Shown here: piece by piece, positions 52,060-60,740 of the stretch
Layout: the number at the start of each line of letters is the position of its first letter
Numbering within the stretch: the first letter of the stretch is position 1
Assembly: GCF_012910715.1 (NCBI RefSeq)
Contig: NZ_JABBHF010000003.1
Coordinates: 417,473 to 481,472, forward strand
Direction of reading: 5' to 3'
From: Flavivirga algicola
Lineage (GTDB): Bacteria; Bacteroidota; Bacteroidia; Flavobacteriales; Flavobacteriaceae
DNA: 64,000 nucleotides
Translations under genes and position numbers: made by a program
Notes under the pieces: generated by a model
Databases searched by the model: none
What the model saw: only the letters and a program-made list of their open reading frames with translations
Told to the model about the DNA's origin: nothing

Positions 52060-52542
52060 TTAATAGCGTTTAAATGTCAATTTATTAGTTGTAACCCTAT
52101 TGTTATTTAATATAACCGTTTTAGTTTTTAAAATCGCCGAAATCGTATCAAAAGTACTACCCTGTTCAGAAATAACTTCATAACGTAGTTGTAGTTTCGA
52201 AGTAGAATCGGTGAGTTTTTGATTGTCAATTTCGGAGACGTTTTTTATGACGATTTCTCTCGAAGTATTTGGTATGTTTGGAACTGTGTCAGAAAGTTTG
52301 CTGAGTTGAATCTTGATATCATTTTCAAATTCAGGATGATATTTCTGTAACAAGGATAGGTCATAATATTCTTGTAATTTTTGCCGAGCTAAAGTCGTTA
52401 TGTTAAAATGTGAATTTTCAATCAGATAGCTATCATCAACATCCTCAGTCAAAACAAAAGGAGCAATTTCTTTATTAAACTCCTTGTTTTTCATACACGA
52501 ACTTAACATCGCAAAAATCAATATATATCCTAACTTTTTCAT
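52060..52542 (-). CDS. Small lipoprotein of unknown function
   Basis: A 160-residue protein beginning with a lipobox (LSSCMKN, cysteine at residue 16). The mature part has a helix-rich first half and a beta-rich second half with no known domain. Its start overlaps the stop of the upstream gene by 4 bases (ATGA), so the two are translated together and may form a two-component envelope system. No homologous family is recognised. Confidence 0.7.
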   Translation of the reverse strand: MKKLGYILIFAMLSSCMKNKEFNKEIAPFVLTEDVDDSYLIENSHFNITTLARQKLQEYYDLSLLQKYHPEFENDIKIQLSKLSDTVPNIPNTSREIVIKNVSEIDNQKLTDSTSKLQLRYEVISEQGSTFDTISAILKTKTVILNNNRVTTNKLTFKRY

Positions 52543-53435
52543 TCTATCATAAATTTAAGTTTCACAACTTGTCCATTATTATTGTATCTTTTATCAAGAA
52601 TTTTAATGCGTTTTAAACTCTGCGTTGGTATGGTAAGCGTCCTAATAAAATCATCTTTAGAATATATTTCAATACCCATATTATTAGGGAATAGTTGATA
52701 AATCTGTGCATTGTCGGCAATTAACTGCTGCAATTGGTGCTTACGCTTTTTCCAATCTTTAATATTACTGTTACTGTAATAGTTTAGCATTAATGCATAA
52801 TCGTCGGTAACCAACTTAACCGTTTTGTTCATATTCGAATCGATATGCCTTACTATAGTATCGGTTTTATGAAAAGGTGATTGTACAATGAATGTAATTT
52901 TGTCTGCTTTTGTAGCATAATTAAAACAACCAGTGCTGTCCGTTTTAAAAAACAGAGGCGATTCTTGATCCTGTAATAATTTTATATCCAAAGAAATGTT
53001 GGTGATAGGTTCACCTTTGTCCTCATCTATAAAACAAAAGTGAAATTCGTTTTTAGAAGTTATTGTGAGAATAGAAACTAAAAGTAAACCTATTATGAAT
53101 AATCCTATAATTTTCAGAGGGTTTCCTTTTTTTGAAGGAGCTTTGGTGTTGGTATGGGTGTTTTTAAATGCTTCCCAATTATCGTAACCAACATATACAC
53201 TTAATAGGTTTAAAACATCAATTCGGGGCAATTTTTCGGTTTTATTCTTAAAATATGTATAAAACCATTTTTCGCTCACTTTAGCATTTACTTTGTTTAA
53301 TAAGTCTTCTTGAAAGTCAGTTATAATTTCACCTTTCCAATCTTCTATAGTATCAGGAGCACTGTAGTTTTTCAAAAAAGTGGCAACAATAGCTTGTTTA
53401 AGGGTTGAAAATAAATGTTGTTCCGAACGATTCAA
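52539..53435 (-). CDS. Single-pass membrane protein of unknown function
   Basis: A 298-residue protein. The first 95 residues are a helical cytoplasmic domain (EQHLFSTLKQAIVATFLKNY, SVYVGYDNWEAF), one transmembrane segment spans about 107-125 (IIGLFIIGLLLVSILTI), and the remaining 170 residues form a periplasmic beta-rich domain with a carboxypeptidase-regulatory-like start (FIDEDKGEPITNISLDIKLL). It overlaps the lipoprotein gene downstream. A minus-strand TATCTTTG element (53495-53488) lies upstream and may be the -7 box of its promoter. Confidence 0.72.
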   Translation of the reverse strand: MNRSEQHLFSTLKQAIVATFLKNYSAPDTIEDWKGEIITDFQEDLLNKVNAKVSEKWFYTYFKNKTEKLPRIDVLNLLSVYVGYDNWEAFKNTHTNTKAPSKKGNPLKIIGLFIIGLLLVSILTITSKNEFHFCFIDEDKGEPITNISLDIKLLQDQESPLFFKTDSTGCFNYATKADKITFIVQSPFHKTDTIVRHIDSNMNKTVKLVTDDYALMLNYYSNSNIKDWKKRKHQLQQLIADNAQIYQLFPNNMGIEIYSKDDFIRTLTIPTQSLKRIKILDKRYNNNGQVVKLKFMIE

Positions 53436-53569
53436 TATTAATGTATCTAATTGATATACAGTGTTAAATAAGCTTGTAAATAGTTTACAAAGATATTACA
53501 AGAGTTTTGCAAAGCCTAACAGATATTTGGTTATAGGTTTACTCTAGTAATTCTTAAAAATATAAAATT

Positions 53570-54436
53570 ATGAACGTAAAACCATTCAATTCAGTATTAA
53601 AAATAGGTGTACTTGCCTTCTTGTGTTTAAGTGTTGGATCCTGTAATCGAGCAGTAAAAAATGAAAATTATGCTGTTGGCGAGGTAGATGTTACCGAAGA
53701 ACATTCGGCATATGAGTTGGAAACCAATGATGACCTGCCCTTATCTGTACAAACAGAAATAAAAGTGCCTAAGGATTTAAAAATTATTAAATCTGCTAAG
53801 GCAAGGTATAAGGTAGCTAATGTGAAAAAAGCAACCCGTGAAATAAAAAAGTTTGCAGGAAATTACAATGCCTACATTTCTGATTTACGATTTGAAAATA
53901 ATCTATATAATATAGAAAATAGGTTTACAATTAAAGTCCCAAAACAGTATTTTGATGTGCTTATGGATTCCATAAATAGTGTAGTTGAGTTTGTAGAATA
54001 CGAAAATATTACAACTAAAGATGTAAGCGAGGAATATGTAGATTTAGAAACGCGCTTAAAAACGAAACAGGAAGTTAGGCAACGTTATGAAACTATTTTA
54101 CGAAATAAAGCCATAACAGTTGAAGACATTTTGGCAACAGAGGAAAAACTTCGTGTTATTCAGGAAGAAATTGAGTCTGCACAAGGACGTTTAAAATTTT
54201 TAAGTAATAAAATAGCTTATAGCACAATACAGGTAGATTTGTATGAAACCGTATCTTATAAAGAAGAACCCGAAAGTTATTCTAAAACATTTTTGTCTAA
54301 AATGAAAGCGGGTTTTGGTTTTGGTTGGAATATTATAGAAGCCATAGTGCTTGGTCTTATTTATCTGTGGCCAGTAGTAGTTTTTAGTTTTTTAATTTTC
54401 TTTTTTGTGAGAAAACGTTTGAGAAAGAAAATATAA
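53570..54436 (+). CDS. DUF4349 domain lipoprotein
   Basis: A 288-residue protein with a lipoprotein signal (FLCLSVGSCNRA). The DUF4349 domain spans about 70-280: KSAKARYKVANVKKATREIKKF, a coiled-coil region (about 165-215), and a C-terminal transmembrane helix (about 255-280) with a basic tail. The double anchorage (lipid and helix) suggests an envelope role. Function is not known. It lies upstream of, and 19 bases from, the SprT-like gene. Confidence 0.82.
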   Translation: MNVKPFNSVLKIGVLAFLCLSVGSCNRAVKNENYAVGEVDVTEEHSAYELETNDDLPLSVQTEIKVPKDLKIIKSAKARYKVANVKKATREIKKFAGNYNAYISDLRFENNLYNIENRFTIKVPKQYFDVLMDSINSVVEFVEYENITTKDVSEEYVDLETRLKTKQEVRQRYETILRNKAITVEDILATEEKLRVIQEEIESAQGRLKFLSNKIAYSTIQVDLYETVSYKEEPESYSKTFLSKMKAGFGFGWNIIEAIVLGLIYLWPVVVFSFLIFFFVRKRLRKKI

Positions 54437-54455
54437 AACCCTTATTTTTGTTTTA

Positions 54456-55073
54456 ATGCAAAAAATGCTTCAAAATTATATCCCAGAAACCGCTATGCCT
54501 AAAGTTTTAAAACTTTTGGGAGATGATAACTTAGTGGTGAAAATTAAAAACGAGCGGAAAACTCGCCATGGTGATTATAAGCGTTTGCCCAATGGGAGGC
54601 ATCAAATAACGATTAATTCCAATTTAAATGCTTATAGGTTTTTAATCACATTAATTCATGAGATTGCTCATTTTGAAGCCTACAAAACTTATGGTAAGCT
54701 TATTAAGCCACATGGCATAGAGTGGAAACGCACATTTCAGTATTTAATGTTACCGTTTTTAAATCCAGGAGTTTTTCCGGACCATTTGCTACCATTACTA
54801 GCAAAACATTTTAAAAACCCTAAAGCAAGTAGTGATACTGATGCTAATTTAGCATTGGCACTTAAACAGTTTGATGAACCCAATAACAAAACTTATATTT
54901 TTGAAGTACCAATAGGAAGTACTTTTAAACTTTATAATGGAAAAGTTTTTAAAATGGGTCAAAAACGTGTAAAACGTTTTGAGTGTGTAGAAGTTAAAAC
55001 AGGAAAGTTGTATCTTTTCAACCCTAATGCAGAAGTTGAAATCCTTAGTCCTTTGCAAATAGGAATAATATGA
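54456..55073 (+). CDS. SprT-like zinc metallopeptidase domain protein
   Basis: A 205-residue protein with an SprT-like fold. The site is LIHEIAHFEAYKTYG (HExxH) followed by the HGIEWKRTF segment, the pattern of SprT/Spartan proteins, which can digest DNA-protein crosslinks or bind metal. A zinc-ribbon end is not evident in the C-terminal half (GSTFKLYNGKVFKMGQKRVKRF). The start at 54456 (MQKMLQNY) agrees with the frame and neighbours. Function is inferred from the family. Confidence 0.8.
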   Translation: MQKMLQNYIPETAMPKVLKLLGDDNLVVKIKNERKTRHGDYKRLPNGRHQITINSNLNAYRFLITLIHEIAHFEAYKTYGKLIKPHGIEWKRTFQYLMLPFLNPGVFPDHLLPLLAKHFKNPKASSDTDANLALALKQFDEPNNKTYIFEVPIGSTFKLYNGKVFKMGQKRVKRFECVEVKTGKLYLFNPNAEVEILSPLQIGII

Positions 55074-55151
55074 AGTAAAGCCAAGAATAGTAAAAAGCTT
55101 TCTAATTATAAATAAACAGAAAACCCCAATTATAAAGGAAATGTAAAATAT

Positions 55152-56234
55152 ATGAAGAATAAAAATTATTACGCCATTTTAATGGCAGGTGGCGTTGGTT
55201 CTAGGTTTTGGCCTGTAAGTACTCAAGATTTTCCCAAACAGTTTCATGATATGTTGGGAACAGGAGATACCTTAATCCAGAAAACCTTCCATCGTTTAGC
55301 AAAACTCATACCAGAAGAAAATATTTTCATTTTAACCAATGAACGCTATAATAATTTGGTGTTTGAACAACTACCTAGTGTTACAAAACGACAAGTTGTT
55401 TTAGAGCCAGCCATGAGAAATACCGCACCTTGTATTTTATACGCATCACTAAAAATTCAAAAAGAAAACCCCGATGCTGTTGTGATTGTGGCTCCCAGTG
55501 ATCATTGGATTGAAGACGAAGATGCCTTTTCCAATAATGTACAACAAGCATTTAATTTTTGTTCAAAAAATAAGGCATTAATGACCTTAGGCATTCAGCC
55601 TACATTTCCTAACACGGGGTATGGTTATATAGAATACGATAAGACTTCAACGGAGGCAATAAAATCGGTTAATCAGTTTAAAGAAAAACCTGCCTACGAG
55701 GTAGCAAAACAGTATATAGAGCAAGGGAACTTTTTATGGAACGCTGGTATTTTTATGTGGAGCGCATATAGTGTTGTTGAAGCTTTTAAGAACAATCAAC
55801 CAGAATTATTTGCATTATTTGAAAAAGGCATAGAGGTTTATAATACCGATTTTGAAGACGACTTTATTCGGGATAATTATGGAAAAGCAGAAAACATCTC
55901 GGTAGACTATGCCATTATGGAAAAATCTAGTAATGTTCATGTTATTGCAGCAGAGTTTGATTGGAATGACCTCGGTACCTGGGGGAGTTTATATGATAAG
56001 TTAGATAAGGATGATACCAAAAATGCTGTTGTAAATGCCAGAACTTTAACAGAAGACGCTTCTGGAAATATGATTCGTACCAAGAATGATAAAATTGTAG
56101 TTGTAGATGGCTTGAAAGATTATATTATTGTAGATAAAGACGAAGTTTTGCTTATCTTTCCTAAGACTAAAGAGCAGGATATTAAAAAAGTACTTCAAAA
56201 AGTCAAAGATAAATTTGGAGAACAATATGGATAA
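55152..56234 (+). CDS. manC: Mannose-1-phosphate guanylyltransferase
   Basis: A 360-residue nucleotidyltransferase making GDP-mannose from mannose-1-phosphate and GTP, used for surface glycans. The signature is ILMAGGVGSRFWPVS with FPKQFHDMLG, then APSDHWIEDEDAF, GIQPTFPNTGYGYIEYD and FKEKPAYEVAKQYIEQGNFLWNAGIFMWS. It lacks the fused phosphomannose isomerase domain, so it is the short, single-function form. It is followed at 9 bases by the DUF389 gene. The product could feed the glycan island nearby. Confidence 0.93.
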   Translation: MKNKNYYAILMAGGVGSRFWPVSTQDFPKQFHDMLGTGDTLIQKTFHRLAKLIPEENIFILTNERYNNLVFEQLPSVTKRQVVLEPAMRNTAPCILYASLKIQKENPDAVVIVAPSDHWIEDEDAFSNNVQQAFNFCSKNKALMTLGIQPTFPNTGYGYIEYDKTSTEAIKSVNQFKEKPAYEVAKQYIEQGNFLWNAGIFMWSAYSVVEAFKNNQPELFALFEKGIEVYNTDFEDDFIRDNYGKAENISVDYAIMEKSSNVHVIAAEFDWNDLGTWGSLYDKLDKDDTKNAVVNARTLTEDASGNMIRTKNDKIVVVDGLKDYIIVDKDEVLLIFPKTKEQDIKKVLQKVKDKFGEQYG

Positions 56235-56243
56235 TATATAGTT

Positions 56244-57719
56244 ATGAGCGAAGAAAGTAAATTCAATTTTTCAGAAGAGGAAACCAATCAGGATAAAGCG
56301 GTCGAGCAATCTAAAGAAGCTGTAAAAAAAGACGCCAAAGGACTTTTTCAGAGTGTTAAGACCTTTTTTAGCGAATTACTGGACTTTAGGGACGATACAG
56401 ACCGAGATGCTACCATTGAAGCGATAAAAAAGGACATTCCTTTTAAAGGAGCTACTGCGTGGATTTTAATCTGCTCGATTTTTGTGGCTTCCGTTGGCCT
56501 AAATGCAAATTCTACGGCCGTAGTTATTGGTGCCATGTTAATTTCTCCACTAATGGGGCCTATTTTGGGAGTTGGACTTTCTATTGCTATTAACGATATT
56601 GACACTTTGAGAAAATCGTTGGTAAACTTAGCAACTATGATTGTTTTAAGTTTAATAACAGCTTATTTGTTTTTTAAATTTTTTCCGACTGCAGATCTGG
56701 TTACTAATGAGCTTTTCGGACGTACAAAACCAGACGTAAGAGATGTTCTTATCGCTTTTTTTGGTGGATCTGCATTAATTATTGCACGTACCAAAAAAGG
56801 AACCATCGCTTCGGTTATTTTTGGCGTTGCGATTGCTACAGCTTTAATGCCGCCTCTGTGTACAGCAGGGTACGGACTGGCTCACAATTGGGACTACTTT
56901 GTAGGAGCCATGTATTTATTTACAATTAATACTATTTTTATAGCGTTGGCAACATTTATCGTGCTGAAAGTTCTACGTTTTCCAATGCTCAAATATGCGA
57001 ATTCTAAAAAAAGGAAACGTATAGCGCAACTAGCTTCTATACTCGCAATATTAGTTATGGCACCGGCAATTTGGACCTTTGTAGATTTTATAAAACAAAG
57101 TGGTTTTGAAAATGATTATAATAATTTTGTTAAGGATGAGATTACATCCAATAGAGAATTATGGTTTCAAAATGGGACATTGAATACTCAAGATCAAAAA
57201 ATAACCCTGTATTTTAATGGGGAAATTACAGATGCTACAGAAGCCGATTTGAGAAATGAATTAAAGGGCTACGATAAGATTAAAGAATTTGATCTTGAGA
57301 TAAACGGCAATAAGAACAGAAGCTTTGACAAAATATCGGATGCTTATGATAGAGCTATCAAAGAATTAGATCAAAAGGATAATATCATTTCTGGTTTACA
57401 AAAACAAATTGTAGACTTACAGTTAGAAGTTACAGAATTAAATAAGCAAATAGAAAATAATGATTCGCAAAATAATTCAGTTTCATTTACCAATTTGTCG
57501 CGCGATGCTAAAGTAAGGTTTAGTGATCTGCAATATTTTAGTTATGCGAAAATGTTGGAGTCTAAAGATTTTATTAAGATTGATACCATAGCAGTTGCTC
57601 ATATAAAATGGAGAAGTTCCCTAAAAGACAGTTTGGCTTCAGTGAAGGAAAGGAAGTTAAGTGAATGGTTAAAACAAAAACTGAAATTAGATACTTTAGT
57701 GGTAAAAAGACTTCGTTAG
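56244..57719 (+). CDS. DUF389 domain membrane protein
   Basis: A 491-residue protein. An acidic N-terminus (about 1-75) is followed by a DUF389 membrane domain of about seven helices (75-290: VVIGAMLISPLMGPILGVGLS, SALIIARTKKGTIASVIFG, VAIATALMPPLCTAGYGL) and then a coiled-coil plus C-terminal soluble part (about 300-491, NGNKNRSFDKISDAY and LQKQIVDLQLEVTELNKQI). The family is of unknown function. The RDD gene starts 2 bases after its stop and is probably co-transcribed. Confidence 0.88.
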   Translation: MSEESKFNFSEEETNQDKAVEQSKEAVKKDAKGLFQSVKTFFSELLDFRDDTDRDATIEAIKKDIPFKGATAWILICSIFVASVGLNANSTAVVIGAMLISPLMGPILGVGLSIAINDIDTLRKSLVNLATMIVLSLITAYLFFKFFPTADLVTNELFGRTKPDVRDVLIAFFGGSALIIARTKKGTIASVIFGVAIATALMPPLCTAGYGLAHNWDYFVGAMYLFTINTIFIALATFIVLKVLRFPMLKYANSKKRKRIAQLASILAILVMAPAIWTFVDFIKQSGFENDYNNFVKDEITSNRELWFQNGTLNTQDQKITLYFNGEITDATEADLRNELKGYDKIKEFDLEINGNKNRSFDKISDAYDRAIKELDQKDNIISGLQKQIVDLQLEVTELNKQIENNDSQNNSVSFTNLSRDAKVRFSDLQYFSYAKMLESKDFIKIDTIAVAHIKWRSSLKDSLASVKERKLSEWLKQKLKLDTLVVKRLR

Positions 57720-57721
57720 TT

Positions 57722-58135
57722 ATGGAAGACAAATATGCACAAATATTTACACGGATAAAAGCTGCTTTTATTGATAGTATTGTGATGGTTGTTTTAATGT
57801 ATGCTGCTACCGAAATTTTAAATTTATTTGAAACGATTCCTAATTATGTAAGAATCTCTGTGTTTATCTTTATTTGTTTGGTTTATGAACCGATTCTGGT
57901 CTCTTCTTTTGGAGCAACAGTCGGTCATTTTTTTAGTGATATAGTCGTTAAAAGGGAAAATAATGAGCAAAGAAATATACTACTGCCAAAAGCAATTATT
58001 AGATTTATTTTTAAGTTTTGTTTAGGATGGATTTCACTTCTTACTATTAGTGGCCATGAAAAAAGAAAAGCCATTCATGATCATGTGGGTGGTTCAGTGG
58101 TTTTAAAGTATAGAACGACTCAAAAGGATGGTTAG
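57722..58135 (+). CDS. RDD family membrane protein
   Basis: A 137-residue protein with an Arg and Asp-containing start (TRIKAAFIDSIVMVVLMYAATEI), three predicted membrane helices and a HDHVGGSVV end typical of RDD proteins. The ATG at 57722 is used; an ATG at 57665 lies inside the DUF389 gene. Members are thought to transport small ions or sodium, and the pairing with DUF389 is a hint of a joint envelope role, not proof. Confidence 0.85.
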   Translation: MEDKYAQIFTRIKAAFIDSIVMVVLMYAATEILNLFETIPNYVRISVFIFICLVYEPILVSSFGATVGHFFSDIVVKRENNEQRNILLPKAIIRFIFKFCLGWISLLTISGHEKRKAIHDHVGGSVVLKYRTTQKDG

Positions 58136-58205
58136 TTTTATTGCTGTTCCATTTCAAGATTATCAATATTAACTTATTCGTAAAAGTTTTATAAATTCAA
58201 ATACA

Positions 58206-59105
58206 ATGAAAAATAACATTTTAGCTGCCATCTTAATAATTCTATTGTTAGGTGTTTCGTGTAAAGAAAAAAGTAAAACAAAAAAAGTTGATAATCATCA
58301 GGCTAAAGAAGTTTCAAAAAAAATACCAAGCTTAGATTTAGTTTGGCAAACAGACTCACTTTTAACGACCTGTGAAGCTGTTTTATATGATAAAAAACTC
58401 GATGTTATTTACGTTGCTAATATAAATAATGCACCTTGGGAAAAAGATAATAATGGTTTTATATCTATCATAGATACCAAAGGAAATATTTTAGAATTAA
58501 AATGGGTTGAAGGCTTAAGTGGTCCTAAAGGTATGGGGGTTTTTAACGGTAAACTATATGTAAACGATATTGATAGAATTGTAGAAATAGATATAAAATC
58601 GCAAAAAATAATAAATAGCTACTCTGTAGAAGGAAAACCTCAGTTAAATGATATTACCATAAGTCCCGAGGGCATTGTATATGCGTCTGGATCAAATTCC
58701 AATTCGATCTATGTTTTGGAGAATAAAACGATTAACATTCTTAAAATGGATAAAGATGGAAGGTTAAACGGATTGCTACATCAAAAAGAAGCTCTTTTCT
58801 TTGCAGATTCAGGGAGCCAATGTTTTGGAATTTATGATTTTAAGACAAATAGTTCTAAAATACTTACCGAAGGTGTGGGCCATGGAGATGGTGTTGTAAG
58901 ATTGAAAAATGGAAATTTTATTGTATCTAATTGGAAAGGACAGATTTTTTATTTAGATGCAACTAATTGGGGAAAAACACTATTACTTGATACACGAGAA
59001 AATGGTATTTATGCAGCCGACATCGATTATATTCCAGAAACACAGATGCTACTTGTACCTACTTTTTTTCATAATAGAGTGATGAGTTATAAGCTTAATT
59101 TGTAA
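58206..59105 (+). CDS. SMP-30/gluconolactonase-like beta-propeller lipoprotein
   Basis: A 299-residue protein with a lipoprotein signal (LILLLGVSCKEKS). The mature part is a six-bladed beta-propeller of SMP-30/strictosidine synthase type: LLTTCEAVLYDKKLDVIYVAN, GLSGPKGMGVFNGKLYVND, KPQLNDITISPEGIVYASG, GDGVVRLKNGNFIVSNWKG. Whether it has lactonase activity cannot be determined. It stands alone between the RDD gene and the convergent mla genes. Confidence 0.82.
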   Translation: MKNNILAAILIILLLGVSCKEKSKTKKVDNHQAKEVSKKIPSLDLVWQTDSLLTTCEAVLYDKKLDVIYVANINNAPWEKDNNGFISIIDTKGNILELKWVEGLSGPKGMGVFNGKLYVNDIDRIVEIDIKSQKIINSYSVEGKPQLNDITISPEGIVYASGSNSNSIYVLENKTINILKMDKDGRLNGLLHQKEALFFADSGSQCFGIYDFKTNSSKILTEGVGHGDGVVRLKNGNFIVSNWKGQIFYLDATNWGKTLLLDTRENGIYAADIDYIPETQMLLVPTFFHNRVMSYKLNL

Positions 59106-59125
59106 TGATGTAAAGAAGAAATGAA

Positions 59126-59893
59126 TTATTTATTTTCCTCTAAATACATTTTACGAACTTTCTTAAATAAGTTAGAAGAATAAACAAAATCTGTAACGAC
59201 TTCATTATCGGTTTTAAAAATGGTCTTGTTTGAGCCTTCCCAAGCCTTAAGACCATCTTTTAAGAATACTATTTTTTCACCAATTTCCATAACAGAATTC
59301 ATATCGTGTGAATTAATTACAGTGGTAATTTGGTATTCGTCGGTAATCTCTTGAATAAGATTATCTATAACAATAGCCGTTTTAGGATCTAGTCCAGAAT
59401 TGGGCTCATCGCAAAATAAATATTTAGGATTGTTTACTATAGCCCTAGCAATAGCAACCCGTTTCTGCATTCCCCCTGAAGCTTCGCTGGGCATTTTATT
59501 ATGAGCATCGTCTAAATTCACACGCTTTAAAACAAAGTCAACACGGTCGTCCATTTCACTTTTACTTTGGTTGGTGAACATCTGTAACGGAAACATAACA
59601 TTTTCAGCAATAGTCATAGAATCAAATAAAGCACTTCCTTGAAATACCATACCAATTTCGGCACGCAGGTTTCGCTTTTCATCTTCGGTTAGTTGTGAAA
59701 ATATTTTTCCATCGTACGAAATAGAGCCTTCTTCATAATTGAATAACCCTAATAAACATTTTAGAAAAACAGTTTTTCCAGAACCACTTTGACCTATAAT
59801 AAGATTTGTCTTTCCTTTTTCAAAGATTGTGCTAATGCCTTTTAAAACTTCAACACCACTAAACGACTTATGTAAATTTTTTACTTCTATCAT
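59126..59893 (-). CDS. mlaF: Mla-type ABC transporter ATP-binding protein
   Basis: A 255-residue ATPase that powers lipid (phospholipid) transport through the inner-membrane complex. Walker A is IIGQSGSGKTVFLKC, the Q loop is GMVFQGSALFDSMT, the signature is EASGGMQKR and Walker B is KYLFCDEPNSGLD. The overlap with the permease gene is 4 bases (ATGA). No substrate-binding MlaD is adjacent; in Bacteroidetes it is often elsewhere. Confidence 0.92.
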   Translation of the reverse strand: MIEVKNLHKSFSGVEVLKGISTIFEKGKTNLIIGQSGSGKTVFLKCLLGLFNYEEGSISYDGKIFSQLTEDEKRNLRAEIGMVFQGSALFDSMTIAENVMFPLQMFTNQSKSEMDDRVDFVLKRVNLDDAHNKMPSEASGGMQKRVAIARAIVNNPKYLFCDEPNSGLDPKTAIVIDNLIQEITDEYQITTVINSHDMNSVMEIGEKIVFLKDGLKAWEGSNKTIFKTDNEVVTDFVYSSNLFKKVRKMYLEENK

Positions 59894-60630
59894 TTACCTA
59901 GCATCATATCAGTTAATATATAATTTAGCAATATAATTACGACCGATGTCCAAACAAAAGACGTTGTACTCGCTTTTCCAACCTCAAGTGCTCCACCTTT
60001 CATATAATAGCCATGAAAAGAAGGTATCGTGGCAAGAATAAATGCAAACACAAAAGTTTTGATGAACGAATAAATTACATGAAAAGCTTGAAAGTCAGTT
60101 TGAATCCCTAAAACATAATCCTCTAACGATGTGTAGCCTCCAAAAACACAAGCAGCCATACCTCCAAGAATCCCTAAAAACATACCTATAGCAATAGCAA
60201 AAGGATACAGAAACAATGCAATTGTTTTAGGTAAAACCAAATAATTTAATGAGTTTATACCCATAACTTCTAAGGCATCTATTTGTTCAGTAACACGCAT
60301 GGTACCAATACTAGATGTTATAAAAGATCCCACTTTTCCTGCCATTATAATAGAGGTAAAAGTTGGAGCAAACTCTAATATAATAGATTGTTTGGTTGCA
60401 AAACCAACTAAATATTTAGGAATAAGAGGGTTGTTTATATTTAGGGCAGTTTGAATCGTTATAACGCCTCCAACAAAAAATGATATAAATGCTATAATAC
60501 CAAGAGACCCTATAACTAAATCGTCGATATCTTTTAATATTAACCTCTTCATCACAGACCATTTGGTAGGTTTGCGAAACATCTCAACAATCATTAAAAA
60601 ATAAGCACCAATATTATGAAGGTATGTCAT
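59890..60630 (-). CDS. mlaE: Mla-type ABC transporter permease
   Basis: A 246-residue inner-membrane permease with about five to six helices. The MlaE/YrbE family signature LEFAPTFTSIIMAGKVGSFITSSIGTMRVTEQIDALEVMGINSLNYLVLPKTIA is present, quoted in parts: AGKVGSFITSSIG and TEQIDALEVMGI. It overlaps mlaF by 4 bases and is divergent from pafA. Together they move lipids between inner membrane and outer membrane, or the reverse. Confidence 0.92.
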   Translation of the reverse strand: MTYLHNIGAYFLMIVEMFRKPTKWSVMKRLILKDIDDLVIGSLGIIAFISFFVGGVITIQTALNINNPLIPKYLVGFATKQSIILEFAPTFTSIIMAGKVGSFITSSIGTMRVTEQIDALEVMGINSLNYLVLPKTIALFLYPFAIAIGMFLGILGGMAACVFGGYTSLEDYVLGIQTDFQAFHVIYSFIKTFVFAFILATIPSFHGYYMKGGALEVGKASTTSFVWTSVVIILLNYILTDMMLGK

Positions 60631-60740
60631 ATTAAATTTTGTTAGTGCTAAAGTAAAAAAAAGTTCATGGTATTTAACCTTAAATTTAAATTTTGATGTT
60701 TTAAAATCTGTATTTTTGACTTATAGAAATAAAAACCATT

